This document shows positions 17,648 through 26,063 of a DNA stretch of 64,000 nucleotides, piece by piece. A program made the translations under genes and the position numbers. Below the pieces are notes generated by a model. It had not been told where the DNA came from, searched no databases, and was given only the letters and a program-made list of their open reading frames with translations. Origin of the DNA: Haloarcula rara (GTDB lineage Archaea; Halobacteriota; Halobacteria; Halobacteriales; Haloarculaceae); assembly GCF_029338235.1 (NCBI RefSeq), contig NZ_CP119785.1:1426001-1490000 (forward strand). Direction: 5' to 3'. Numbering within the stretch: the first letter of the stretch is position 1; each line of letters opens with the position of its first letter.

Positions 17648-17830
17648 ACGTCCCTCCGGGCACCAGCGGGAGTTGTCGGCATTGTGCGGCGCGGAGCGGG
17701 CCGGCAGTGCGCGACCATAACGTCTTGATTTCGACAGGAGCGAAAATAAGAATTTCCTGTGAAGGAGTGTCAAATGCGAGAGCCGAGACACGACAACCAC
17801 AGCCCGGAAAGAGTCCGTCAACTCGTGAAC

Positions 17831-17838
17831 GTTTATCT
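17831..17838 (+). promoter_or_regulatory. TATA box of a small membrane protein gene
   Basis: GTTTATCT is centred 26 bases upstream of the ATG at 17861. This favours that ATG over the in-frame ATGs farther upstream (17759, 17774). Confidence 0.5.
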
Positions 17839-17860
17839 ATCAGACACAAGTAGGGTTGGC

Positions 17861-18019
17861 ATGGGCAGAGAGGACGCCGCAGTGCTGCTAGCCATGGCAG
17901 GAGCGTTTACCGTCGGTACTGTCGTGTTCGAACCGGTCGGCGGGGCGCTTCTCGCGTTCGTCGTCGGCTTCTACGTGATGTACGTCCGCCGCTACGAGCA
18001 CAAGTACATCCCGCGGTAG
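17861..18019 (+). CDS. Small membrane protein, 52 aa
   Basis: It begins MGREDAAVLLAMAGAFTVG and has two adjoining hydrophobic stretches (AAVLLAMAGAF, GGALLAFVVGFYVMYV), then a basic tail RRYEHKYIPR that should face the cytoplasm. Similar short proteins are widespread in haloarchaea without a known role. The frame stays open to 17759, but the TATA position points to initiation at 17861. It converges with the histidine kinase. Confidence 0.6.
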   Translation: MGREDAAVLLAMAGAFTVGTVVFEPVGGALLAFVVGFYVMYVRRYEHKYIPR

Positions 18020-18051
18020 CGGCCGAGCTGAGCCTGCTCGCTCGTACCGCC

Positions 18052-19794
18052 TCACTCGGTCAGGTCGACACCTGTTATCTCGAAGCGCGCGCCCCCGTCT
18101 GCGCCGTCGGTCACCTGGATGTCCCACCCGTGGTTCTCGGCCATGTCCCGGGCGATAGCGAGGCCGACGCCGGTGCCGTCGCCGGCGGTGGTGTACCCCT
18201 GTTCGAAGACGGCGTCGCGGTCGGCCGCCGGGATACCGTCGCCGTCGTCCTCGATGAAGAAGCCGGTCCGGTGGCCGCCGTCGGTGGCCGGCGAGCCGTC
18301 GAGCAGGCCGACGCGGACGGTCACCGGGTCGTCGTTGTGGTCGGCCGCGTTCCGGTACACGTTCTCGAAGATGTGCAACAGCCGGTCGCGGTCAGCCTGG
18401 ACAGTGACGGGGTCGTCGGCGGCGACGTCGACGGTACACTCGCCCGTCTGTGCGTACCCCCAGGCCTCACGCGCACTCTCGGCGAGCGAGATCGGTCGGG
18501 TCTCCTCGACGGTCTGGCCGGCCGCCGCTATCGTCCGGAGGTCCTCGACCATCGTCTCCATGCGCTCGACCGTGCCCTCGATGGCGTCGATATGTTCCTC
18601 CCTGGGGTCGTCCCGCAGGAGTTCGAGGCGACCGCTGGCGACGGTCAGGGGGTTACGGAGGTCGTGGGAGACGACATCGGCGAACTGGTCTAACCGTTCG
18701 TTCTGCCGTTCGAGCTGTCGCCGTCGCTCGTTCTGGGCGGTGATATCGCGGAGCACGATGAGCTGGCCCGCCCGCCCCCCGGCATCCGTGTGAATCGGCG
18801 AGATGTTCAGGTGGAAGGTCCGCTCCTCGCCCCCGGTGGTGGTCGATACCTCCGCCTCGGCGTCCGTGGTGTCGCGGAACCGCTCGACCTGCTCGGGGAA
18901 GGGGCTGAAAAAGTCCGCACCGGCCATGCCGCGCCACTCCACCGGCGCGTCGACCAGCGAGCGGGCCGCGGGGTTGCAGTCGACGACCCGCCCCGCGTCG
19001 TCGAGCATGACCACGGGGTCGTCCATCGAGTTCACGAGTTGCTGGCGGCCGACGGGCGCGAGTCCCAGCAGCCGGTACCGGAAGATGGCGACGGCAAAGC
19101 CGACGCCGGTCACGCCCATCGCCATCTCGGTGAGATTCAGTTCCGGCGGGAGCAGCCCGGCAAACAGCAGGCTGTTGACCAGTGTCGGCGTCCCGACGGC
19201 GACCGCGAGGGCGGCCGCCTGGCCGTTCGAGAGGTCGCTACGATTACGGACGAGATACCGGGCCAGCACCGCGCTTCCGGCAAACAGGACCACATACGCG
19301 TGGAGCTGGAACAGGTGGAACGGCGTCCGGAACGTCCGGTCCAGGGCCACCCACTCGTCGAACATGAGCCCGAGCACCGTCACCGGGCCGCGGGTCACGA
19401 GCGTCCCGTCGAACATGAACGCCGGGTCGAGGAGCAGGATGGCACAGACGGTCGCCGTCAGGAACCCCACGTAGCCGACCGTCCACCGGTGCACCCACCC
19501 CTCTGTGTCGGTGTAGGCCAGCGCGAACCACAGGAAGGCGTAGGTCATCGGCAACACGCCGAGTGCGTTGCCCATGTTGACACCCAGCATCTTCAGCTCG
19601 GCCGTCGTCGTCACGCCGGCGAAGATGGAGCCGAGTTCCCACACCGCGATGGCGCCCATCAGGACGACGAAGGCGAGCAGTTCCGATTTGTGGCCGCGGC
19701 GGTGGTACTGCAGCGCACCGTAGCCCCCCAGTCCCACGACGAGGACGAAAACGAGAGCGTTGGCCAGCAAAATCGGGGTTATCTGGTACGCCAT
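18052..19794 (-). CDS. Sensor histidine kinase (7TM-PAS-HisKA-HATPase)
   Basis: This is a 580-residue sensor. Residues about 1-215 hold seven hydrophobic helices of the haloarchaeal N-terminal histidine-kinase 7TM type. A PAS domain follows (about 225-345; VNSMDDPVVMLDDAGRVVDC). The H-box is near residue 371 (FADVVSHDLRNPLTVASG), and the ATPase has an N-box (ENVYRNAADHND), FIEDDGDGIP and GTGVGLAIARDMAENHGW. No response regulator is adjacent, so the target is unknown. The ATG at 19794 (MAYQITP) was preferred; another in-frame ATG lies eight codons upstream. It resembles the kinase at 49618. Confidence 0.88.
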   Translation of the reverse strand: MAYQITPILLANALVFVLVVGLGGYGALQYHRRGHKSELLAFVVLMGAIAVWELGSIFAGVTTTAELKMLGVNMGNALGVLPMTYAFLWFALAYTDTEGWVHRWTVGYVGFLTATVCAILLLDPAFMFDGTLVTRGPVTVLGLMFDEWVALDRTFRTPFHLFQLHAYVVLFAGSAVLARYLVRNRSDLSNGQAAALAVAVGTPTLVNSLLFAGLLPPELNLTEMAMGVTGVGFAVAIFRYRLLGLAPVGRQQLVNSMDDPVVMLDDAGRVVDCNPAARSLVDAPVEWRGMAGADFFSPFPEQVERFRDTTDAEAEVSTTTGGEERTFHLNISPIHTDAGGRAGQLIVLRDITAQNERRRQLERQNERLDQFADVVSHDLRNPLTVASGRLELLRDDPREEHIDAIEGTVERMETMVEDLRTIAAAGQTVEETRPISLAESAREAWGYAQTGECTVDVAADDPVTVQADRDRLLHIFENVYRNAADHNDDPVTVRVGLLDGSPATDGGHRTGFFIEDDGDGIPAADRDAVFEQGYTTAGDGTGVGLAIARDMAENHGWDIQVTDGADGGARFEITGVDLTE

Positions 19795-19889
19795 CGATGT
19801 GCAAGCCAGAACATACACGCTATTGAAACTAGTGCCCCAGCGCCCCCACGGCGTCAGGAGGACACCGGCTGGGTGCTTGGCCCCGGAAA

Positions 19890-21266
19890 TCAGTCCTTCG
19901 AGCGGAGTTTCCGGAGGAGATACGCGAGCCCGAGACCGCCGGCGACCAGCGCCAGCGGCGATTTTACGGCCTTCGACGCCCCTCGCCGGACCGTCCCGCC
20001 GACGGAGCCGTCGTCGATGTGGGCCAGGATGGCGTCGGTGTCGTTTGGCACCGGCTCGGGGTCGGCGCCGGCCGCGGCGGCTGCGTCGGGGTCTTTGAGC
20101 ATATGCCCCGTGGTCAGGCAGACGACGGACTCGTCGTCCTCGACGACGCCCGCCTCGCGGAGCTTGTGCAGGCCCGCGACGGAGGCGGCCGATGCGGGTT
20201 CGACGCCGACGCCCTCGCCGGCGAGTTCGCGCTGGGCCTCGGTTATCTCCTCGTCGGAGACGGCGACGGCGGTGCCGCCGGTCTCGCGGATGCCGGGCAG
20301 GGCCTTGGGCGCGTTGACCGGGTTACCGATGCGGATGGCGGTTGCGCGGGTCTCGACGTCTTCCCAGCGGTTGGTCTCGTCGTACCCTTCCTCGATGGCC
20401 TCGACCATCGGCGCGGCCCCCTCGGCCTGTGCGCCGGTGAGTTTGGGCACCTGGTCTTCGGTGATGGCGCCCGACTTGACGAGTTCGCGGAAGCACTTGT
20501 ACAGCGCCGCGGTGTTGCCGGCGTTGCCCACGGGCAGGATGATGCGGTCCGGGTACTCGCCGTAGTCCTGGTAATGCTCCTCCATGATTTCGAGGCCGAT
20601 GGTCTTCTGGCCCTCCAGGCGGAAGGGGTTCAGGGAGTTCAGGAGGTAGGCCTCGCCCCGGCCCGCGAGGTCCTGGACGCGGTCGAGACACTGGTCGAAG
20701 TTCCCGTCGACCTCCAGAATTCGGGCCTGGTGGAGCGCGGCCTGGGCTATCTTCCCGGCGGCGACCTTCCCGGCCGGCAGGAGGACCAGCGTCTCCAGCC
20801 CGGCGCGGGCGCCGTAGGCCGCGAGTGCCGCGGAGGTGTTCCCCGTCGAGGCACAGGCCAGCCGGTCGACGCCGACCTCCTCTGCCACGCGGACGCCGAC
20901 GGTCATCCCGCGGTCCTTGAACGACCCGGTCGGGTTCATGCCCTCGTGTTTCACGCGGAGGCTGTCGACACCGGCCGACTCCTCGATTCGCGGCACCTCG
21001 TGCAGCGGGGTGTCGCCCTCTGGGAGGGTGACGCCCACGTCGAAGGGCAAGGCAGCGTGGTAGCGCCAGACGCCCGACCCCTCGCCCTCGAACTCGTCGA
21101 AGGTCGGCAGGTCGGCGTAGCGCACCTCGAGCAGCCCATCGCAGTGGTCGCAGGTGTAGCGAATCGCATCGAACGGGGCGAAGGTCTCCCCACACTCGAT
21201 GCAGGTCAGCCAGACGCCATCGTCAGCCTCCGGCGGCACGTCGTCGGTGAGTTCCAGGTCAGCCAT
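19890..21266 (-). CDS. thrC: Threonine synthase
   Basis: This PLP enzyme converts O-phosphohomoserine to threonine. The N-terminal zinc ribbon is CIECGETFAPFDAIRYTCDHC (the four cysteines fall near residues 22-45). The PLP lysine is in GMNPTGSFKDRGM near residue 110, STGNTSAALAAYG follows, and LPVGNAGNTAALYKCF binds phosphate. The 458 residues exceed typical haloarchaeal forms. The last 55 or so form a low-complexity acidic linker and a short hydrophobic tail (LALVAGGLGLAYLLRKLR) that might touch the membrane. Confidence 0.95.
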   Translation of the reverse strand: MADLELTDDVPPEADDGVWLTCIECGETFAPFDAIRYTCDHCDGLLEVRYADLPTFDEFEGEGSGVWRYHAALPFDVGVTLPEGDTPLHEVPRIEESAGVDSLRVKHEGMNPTGSFKDRGMTVGVRVAEEVGVDRLACASTGNTSAALAAYGARAGLETLVLLPAGKVAAGKIAQAALHQARILEVDGNFDQCLDRVQDLAGRGEAYLLNSLNPFRLEGQKTIGLEIMEEHYQDYGEYPDRIILPVGNAGNTAALYKCFRELVKSGAITEDQVPKLTGAQAEGAAPMVEAIEEGYDETNRWEDVETRATAIRIGNPVNAPKALPGIRETGGTAVAVSDEEITEAQRELAGEGVGVEPASAASVAGLHKLREAGVVEDDESVVCLTTGHMLKDPDAAAAAGADPEPVPNDTDAILAHIDDGSVGGTVRRGASKAVKSPLALVAGGLGLAYLLRKLRSKD

Positions 21267-21548
21267 TATCGAACGGATGGCCCCATCCGGCAAAAGTCGG
21301 ACGGTTACGGGCTAGGAGGGGGATTCGGATTGGACGTCGGTACAGGAGCCACCACGGAATACACGAGGGCGAAGCCAAACAGCGAACACGCCGTGCAGAC
21401 CGACGACACCGCCAACAGCCAGAAAGCCCCGACAGGCTGGACTCGGGAGGCTCGCTGTGCGCTTCGTCACTCCCTCCGGTCGCTCCTGCAGTGCTTCAGC
21501 CTGTCGCCCCTTTCTGGCTATGGCTAGCTATTGGAGATACGACCGCGG
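21267..21548. other. Intergenic region before thrC with a possible small-membrane-protein relic
   Basis: On the minus strand a frame ending at 21305 reads FWLLAVSSVCTACSLFGFAL plus a proline-rich end, like the C-terminus of a small membrane protein. An in-frame TGA cuts it off upstream and no ATG precedes it. The rest is GC-rich spacer. I treat it as a relic or chance. Confidence 0.3.
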
Positions 21549-22532
21549 TCAGCACTCCACTAACAGCGCCTCGCCCTCGCGTTCAAACGCCGTCCCGAAC
21601 TCACGACTCCGCTGTCGAATCGCCTCGCGACACCACCGAGCCACGTCGCCAGCAGCCAGGTGGACGGCGCAGTTCCGTATCTCGACGGGGACGAGCCGGA
21701 GGTCCTGTGGCGTTCCGGCGTCCGAGACGGTCAGTTCGAACAGGAAGCTGTGGTCGTTACGCAGCGCGTCGTCGACGGCGTAGTCGTCGACGAAGTCGCC
21801 ACAGTCGTACATGAGGAGGCCGTCGTCTGCGACCTCGATGGCTTTGAACACGTGGGCGCTGTGACCGTGGACGACGTCGACGCCCCGGTCCAGCAGCCAG
21901 TGGCCAACCTCGTGGTGGTGGTCGAACACCTCGGTGGTCATGTTTGGCCCCCAGTGCAGCGAGGCGACCAGCAGGTCGGGGTCGGTCACCAGGGCGTTGT
22001 CGACGGCAGTCGCCAGTGTCTCCCACTCAGTGGGGTCGTCGAGCGCCGTCCGGGCGACGCCGGGGCTGTCCGGACCGGCAGCGTACTCGGGAGTGTTGTC
22101 GGTCGCCGAGACGAACGCGACCGTGAGGTCGCCGACGGCCACCGTCGCGGGCGCCCACGCCTCGCCCTCGTCACGGCCCGCGCCGCTGTGGGCGATGTCG
22201 GCCGCCGAGAGCGCATCGAGCGTGTCCAGGAGCGCGGACTCCTCGAAGTCAAGCAGGTGGTTGTTCGCCAGCGTCGCCCAGTCGACGCCGGCGGCGGTGA
22301 GCGCGGGCACCGCCCACTCGGGGTCGGCACGGAAGTGGAAGGGGCGACGGGTGCGCTGCCAGGGCCGGCCCCGCGTCGACAGCGCACACTCCAGATTGAC
22401 AAACAGCGCATCCAGCGCCTGCAGGCGCGACAGCACGCCGTCCCAGACGGCATCGACCGCGCGCGTCCCCTGGCGCTCAGAGACGTTGCGCCCGAGCATC
22501 ACGTCACCCGTGAAACCGAGCGTGAATGGCAT
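21549..22532 (-). CDS. CapA/PgsA-family metallophosphatase-like protein
   Basis: This 327-residue protein has the CapA fold motifs: LGFTGDVMLGRNVSERQG at the N-terminus, LFVNLECALSTRG near 45, WATLANNHLLDFEE near 85, and ASLHWGPNMTTEV then VDVVHGHSAHVFKAIEV near 200. CapA proteins belong to the calcineurin-like superfamily and are linked to poly-gamma-glutamate or other surface polymers. No signal peptide or partner genes (CapB/C) are present, so a polymer role is unproven. It is a single gene. Confidence 0.88.
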   Translation of the reverse strand: MPFTLGFTGDVMLGRNVSERQGTRAVDAVWDGVLSRLQALDALFVNLECALSTRGRPWQRTRRPFHFRADPEWAVPALTAAGVDWATLANNHLLDFEESALLDTLDALSAADIAHSGAGRDEGEAWAPATVAVGDLTVAFVSATDNTPEYAAGPDSPGVARTALDDPTEWETLATAVDNALVTDPDLLVASLHWGPNMTTEVFDHHHEVGHWLLDRGVDVVHGHSAHVFKAIEVADDGLLMYDCGDFVDDYAVDDALRNDHSFLFELTVSDAGTPQDLRLVPVEIRNCAVHLAAGDVARWCREAIRQRSREFGTAFEREGEALLVEC

Positions 22533-22601
22533 ATGCTACCGTACGACTCGCTCGGGAAAATGACCATCGGTCGCGTCGCCGTCAGGCAGACAGGACCGCC
22601 G

Positions 22602-22988
22602 TCAGACCGTATCACCGTCGAAGGAATCGATGCTGTCGTGGACCGCCGCCGCCCACCCGTCCAGGGCCTCGTGCATCAGTTCGCGGGCCTCCTCGAGCGG
22701 AGTCGCAGTGTACTGATAGACGTGGCCGCCGCCGTCGAGCAGGCGGCGCTCGCGCTTTGCCAGCCCCTTCTCACGCAGTGTCGACAGCGAGCGGTTGACG
22801 TTCGAGCGGTCCCGCTCCAGGGCGCTGGCCAGCTCCTCGACGGTGCTGCCCGGCGTCGAGAGCAGCGTCCGATAGGTGCGAACCTCGTGGCTCTGGACGC
22901 CGAAGACACACGCCATCACCTCCGCGAAGTCCGGGTCGTCGGTGGCCATCAGGTCGCGGAACTGTTCGGGTGAGGGGTCGAGACTCAT
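22602..22988 (-). CDS. Winged-helix transcriptional regulator (TrmB-like)
   Basis: The 128-residue HTH protein carries VRTYRTLLSTPGSTVEELAS then LERDRSNVNRSLSTLREKGL (about residues 43-85), a classic winged-helix recognition unit. A short wing follows (ERRLLDGGGHVYQYTA), and a C-terminal helix probably dimerises. Haloarchaea have many such TrmB/Lrs14-like regulators. The target is unknown. The ATG at 22988 (MSLDPSPEQF) is preferred over one six codons upstream. Confidence 0.8.
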   Translation of the reverse strand: MSLDPSPEQFRDLMATDDPDFAEVMACVFGVQSHEVRTYRTLLSTPGSTVEELASALERDRSNVNRSLSTLREKGLAKRERRLLDGGGHVYQYTATPLEEARELMHEALDGWAAAVHDSIDSFDGDTV

Positions 22989-23039
22989 GTGTGAGCGGAT
23001 AGACACGCCGGGCGCATAAACGGGGTCGTTACCTCGAAC

Positions 23040-23276
23040 TCACCCGTCGTCACGCCCGTACCCCTGCTTCTGGAGGCAGCTGCGCATCTCTTCGCGGGAG
23101 TGGTGTTTGTGCAGCCGCGTCGGCGTATCGCAGTACCAGACGCCGTCATAGCGCAGTGTCACCTCGTGTGACGACCCCAGGAACTCCGTCCGGACGACGA
23201 CACGCTGGCCCGACTCCAGTGCGTCCAGCAGCTCCTCGATGTCCGCCTCTCCGGCGTCGACGACAAGTGGCTCCAT
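23040..23276 (-). CDS. Conserved-looking small protein, 78 aa
   Basis: It begins MEPLVVDAGEADIEELLDAL and contains RVVVRTEFLGSSHEVTLRYD, GVWYCDTPTRLHKHHSRE and EMRSCLQKQGYGRDDG. The composition is acidic to neutral with two Cys and a His-rich stretch, and nothing is recognised with certainty. A TATA box at 23302-23307 sits 29 bases upstream of the ATG. Nested palindromes lie directly behind it, so expression may be tightly controlled. Confidence 0.65.
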   Translation of the reverse strand: MEPLVVDAGEADIEELLDALESGQRVVVRTEFLGSSHEVTLRYDGVWYCDTPTRLHKHHSREEMRSCLQKQGYGRDDG

Positions 23277-23301
23277 CGTCTGTCGGTACCGGGGCCAGAA
23301 A

Positions 23302-23307
23302 CTTATA
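23302..23307 (-). promoter_or_regulatory. TATA box of the 78-aa gene
   Basis: On the minus strand the element reads TATAAG, centred 29 bases before the ATG at 23276. It overlaps the edge of the left arm of the long inverted repeat beginning at 23307. Confidence 0.55.
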
Positions 23308-23382
23308 CTGGTGGCTGTACCAAACTGACGTAATTTGCCACCCCGGGGTGGCAAATAGCGTTCCGAACGTACAGCCACCAGT
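23307..23382. promoter_or_regulatory. Nested palindromes (operator candidate)
   Basis: A 14-base arm at 23307-23320 (ACTGGTGGCTGTAC) is repeated inverted and without mismatch at 23369-23382. Between the arms lies a perfect 22-base palindrome at 23334-23355 whose half-site is TTTGCCACCCC. Both palindromes lie just upstream of the TATA box of the 78-aa gene. Confidence 0.7.
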
Positions 23383-23766
23383 AGCAGCCTCGGGAGAATG
23401 TGCCGACCTGTCACGAACGGCACAGAGGGTACCGTTTCGGGTGGAACGACTGTGTGTACTGTTCCCGAACGGAGGGGAAAGGGTGTGGTTTCGAGTGGAA
23501 ACGGCGCCCTGACGGGTGGCCCGGGACTCCGCTCAGCCGAATCACGTCGACGACACAGATGACGTACACCAGCGGCGCAAAGAGGAGAAAGAGGAAGCCG
23601 ATGGGGACGAACCTCAGGATAGTGGTTCCAGACGCGGCGTGGTGGCGTCGTCCCGCTCCGCGACCCGCCGGCGCCACTGGCCCGCACCCGCCGCTGACGC
23701 GGTCGCACTTCTGGTGCCCGCCGAACTGACACAACTTCTATACTCGTCTCGGTCGGGGATGTCACT
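23383..23766. other. Intergenic region with two ORB-like cores
   Basis: The stretch contains GTTTCGGGTGGAAC at 23434-23447 and GTTTCGAGTGGAAAC at 23488-23502, which match the core of the origin boxes near 58.6-58.9 kb. A minus-strand frame here encodes a hydrophobic run (LRFVPIGFLFLLFAPLVYVI) near 23560-23620 followed by a basic tail. It has no clear start codon, so I do not call a gene. The TATA of the SDR gene is near 23735 (TCTATACT). Confidence 0.4.
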
Positions 23767-24495
23767 ATGAAAGACGACACTGTCCTGGTCACGGGCGCGA
23801 GTTCGGGTATCGGCGCAGCGACGGTCCGGCGGGTCGCCGCCGACGGAGCGGACGTGGCGCTGCTGGCCCGCAGCGAGGACCTGCTCCAGGAACTGGCCGA
23901 CGAGGTCGCCGCCGACCACGGCGTCGAGACCCACGTCGTCCCGGCCGACGTTCGCGACAGCGCCGAGGTCGCGGCCGCCGTCGAGTCCACCGTCGAGACG
24001 CTCGGCCCGCTCACCGGTGTCGTCGTCAACGCCGGGCTCGCCCGCGGCAGCGACATCGAGACGATGACCGACGAGGCGTTCCAGACGATGCAGGGTGTCA
24101 ACGTCGACGGCGCCTTCTTTACCGCCCGCGAGTCGCTTGCCCCGCTCCGCGAGACGGCCGGCAACATCGTCTTCATCGGGAGCTTCGCCGGGAAGTACCC
24201 CCGGCCGTTCAACCCGGTCTACGCCGCGACGAAGTGGTGGGTTCGCGGCTTCGCGATGAGCCTCGCCGCACAGGTCGGCGAGGACGACATCGGCGTCACC
24301 GTCGTCAATCCGTCTGAGGTCCGCACGGAGTTCGAGAGCGCCGACGGCACCCCCTTCGAGGAGGTGTTCGCGGAAGGCGAGGTGACCGAACCCGAGGAAG
24401 TCGCCGACGCCGTCGCCTTCGCGCTCGGGCAAGAGACGCCGACGACGGTCAACGAACTCGACGTCTATCGCCGCGACAAGTTCTCCCACTTCTGA
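23767..24495 (+). CDS. Short-chain dehydrogenase/reductase
   Basis: The 242-residue classical SDR has the NAD(P) loop TGASSGIGAAT at residues 8-18, the strand end VVNAGLARG near 90, the catalytic Ser in FIGSFAGKY near 140, and YxxxK as YAATKWW near 155. A single well-placed TATA lies about 30 bases upstream. The substrate is unknown. The cofactor preference is also not clear, although RSED after strand 2 mildly favours NADP. Confidence 0.93.
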   Translation: MKDDTVLVTGASSGIGAATVRRVAADGADVALLARSEDLLQELADEVAADHGVETHVVPADVRDSAEVAAAVESTVETLGPLTGVVVNAGLARGSDIETMTDEAFQTMQGVNVDGAFFTARESLAPLRETAGNIVFIGSFAGKYPRPFNPVYAATKWWVRGFAMSLAAQVGEDDIGVTVVNPSEVRTEFESADGTPFEEVFAEGEVTEPEEVADAVAFALGQETPTTVNELDVYRRDKFSHF

Positions 24496-24568
24496 GACCG
24501 CGGCCGTCGTCGTTCACCCGGTCGTTGGGCCGGCGCCGGGAGCGTGGCACCGACCACGCCGCCGTCCG

Positions 24569-24718
24569 TCAGGACTGCCCGTCGCCGCGCAGTGTGGCCT
24601 CGAAACACAGTGGACAGAGCGAGACGAACCCCGGAAGACGCTGGACCTCGCGATACGGTTTGCCGCAGTCCTCGCAATACGTCGGCGTCCCGTCGGGGAG
24701 CGAGTTCCGGCCACTCAT
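24569..24718 (-). CDS. Small zinc-ribbon protein, 49 aa
   Basis: The short frame starts MSGRNSLPDGTPTYCEDCG and contains two CxxC knuckles (YCEDCGKPYR, SLCPLCFEATL) spaced 22 residues apart, the geometry of a treble-clef or ribbon zinc finger. GC3 is high and the ATG is clean. Haloarchaea encode many such mini zinc fingers, a few with regulatory roles. The function here is unknown. Confidence 0.65.
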   Translation of the reverse strand: MSGRNSLPDGTPTYCEDCGKPYREVQRLPGFVSLCPLCFEATLRGDGQS

Positions 24719-25127
24719 CTGGCGGCCCCCTCTGGCAACCGCTCGCGTAGTTCGGGACGAACGGCGTCGTGACGTGTCCGGCCCTCAGACGGCGGTGACC
24801 CGTGCCGTATCTGGTTGGGAAGTTGCCACGTATTCTGACAGTTGTTGTAGCTTATAGTACGTTGCTGGGCACTCGATTCGTCCATCAATTCCATATGTAC
24901 TCAGCGTCGTACTAATACCATTCTTAGAATAACTATAACAACGTATCCGATATGTATTCTTATCCAATAAGATAGAATAAGTGCGAGAGTTCCCCAGCGG
25001 CTATCGGAGAGACACGCTGTATCTGGCCCGCTAGGCTGAGACCGTTCTGAACGGACACTGCCACACAGAACGTGGGAAATAGCCGCTCGCGTCGCTCCAC
25101 GGGTCACTCCGTTCCCCGTTCCGCATC
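24719..25127. other. Gene-poor region with a low-GC island
   Basis: By my count 24841-24990 has 56 G or C in 150 bases (37%), far below the rest of the window. The minus strand there is open for 60 codons (MDKNTYRIRCYSYSKNG start), but codon use is alien to the genome and no family is recognised. The rest, 25000-25127, is GC-rich spacer. It may be a horizontally acquired relic or an AT-rich regulatory stretch. Confidence 0.4.
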
Positions 25128-25152
25128 GAGGGGCGTGCTACGCACGCCCCTC
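25128..25152 (-). terminator. Hairpin downstream of argF
   Basis: GAGGGGCGTGC (25128-25138) and GCACGCCCCTC (25142-25152) form a perfect 11-base stem with a three-base loop, 15 bases after the argF stop. It probably marks the end of the lysW-argF transcript. Confidence 0.55.
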
Positions 25153-25167
25153 GCTTCGCTCGCGGTA

Positions 25168-26061
25168 CTAGCCCTGTTCGGACAGCCACGCCAGCAGCCC
25201 TTTCTGGGCGTGCAATCGATTCTCCGCCTGGTCCCACACCACCGCGTTCTCGGACTCGATGGCGTCGTCGGTGACCTCCTCGCCGCGATGAGCTGGCAGG
25301 CAGTGCATCAGTTTGCGGTCGCCAAGCAGGTCGGTCGTGACCTGGAAGCCGTCGAACTCCGCGAGTTTCGCATCGCGTTTGTCCTCCTCGCCCATGCTGA
25401 CGAAGACGTCGGTGTAGACCACGTCAGCGCCGGACACGGCCGCCTCGGGGTCGTGAGTGGTCTCTGGGGCGGTACCAAGGTCGTCGGCGCGAGCGAGCAC
25501 GTCGTCGTCGACCTCGTACCCCTCGGGCGTGGCGACGGTCAGCTCGAGGTCGACCATCGCCGCGCCCAGGACGAACGACTGGCAGACGTTGTTGCCGTCG
25601 CCGACCCAGGCCACGGAGACGTCATCGAAGCCGCCGAACTGCTCTCGCACTGTCAGCAGGTCCGCGAGCGTCTGGCAGGGGTGGGCGTCGTCGGTCAGGG
25701 CGTTGATGACCGGGACGTCGCTGTACTCGGCCAGCTCCTCGACGTCCGCGTGGTCGTAGACGCGAGCCATGACGAAATCGACGTACCGCGCCAGCGCGCG
25801 GGCGGTGTCCTTGACCGGCTCGCCGTGGCCGAGATGGATGTCGTCGGGGCCCAGGAAGATGGCGTGACCGCCAAGCTGTGTCATCCCCGTCTCGAAGGAG
25901 ACCCGCGTCCGCGTCGAGGGTTTCTCGAATATCATCCCCAGTGTCTGCTGGTCAAGCAGGTCGCTGGCGTCCTCGCCGTCCGGACCTTTGATATCGGCAG
26001 CGCGGTCCAGCACGGCGGTCAGTTCGTCGGTCGTGAGGTCGTCGACGTCGAGTAGGTGCAT
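25168..26061 (-). CDS. argF: Ornithine carbamoyltransferase
   Basis: This enzyme makes citrulline from ornithine and carbamoyl phosphate. It has 297 residues. The carbamoyl-phosphate loop is KPSTRTRVSF near residue 47, and LMHCLPAHRGEEV near 262 carries the catalytic cysteine of the HCLP motif. DDAHPCQTLADLLT binds the second phosphate region. The short acidic form is typical of haloarchaea. It is last in the lysW-lysX-argC-argB-argD-lysK-argF operon, two bases after lysK. Confidence 0.97.
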   Translation of the reverse strand: MHLLDVDDLTTDELTAVLDRAADIKGPDGEDASDLLDQQTLGMIFEKPSTRTRVSFETGMTQLGGHAIFLGPDDIHLGHGEPVKDTARALARYVDFVMARVYDHADVEELAEYSDVPVINALTDDAHPCQTLADLLTVREQFGGFDDVSVAWVGDGNNVCQSFVLGAAMVDLELTVATPEGYEVDDDVLARADDLGTAPETTHDPEAAVSGADVVYTDVFVSMGEEDKRDAKLAEFDGFQVTTDLLGDRKLMHCLPAHRGEEVTDDAIESENAVVWDQAENRLHAQKGLLAWLSEQG

Positions 26062-26063
26062 GG

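Noticed and set aside
23411..23734. 107-codon minus-strand frame with a hydrophobic middle
   Set aside because: The N-terminal 40 residues and basic C-terminus look like shadow sequence, and no start codon sits properly before the hydrophobic run. Kept only as a note in the intergenic entry.
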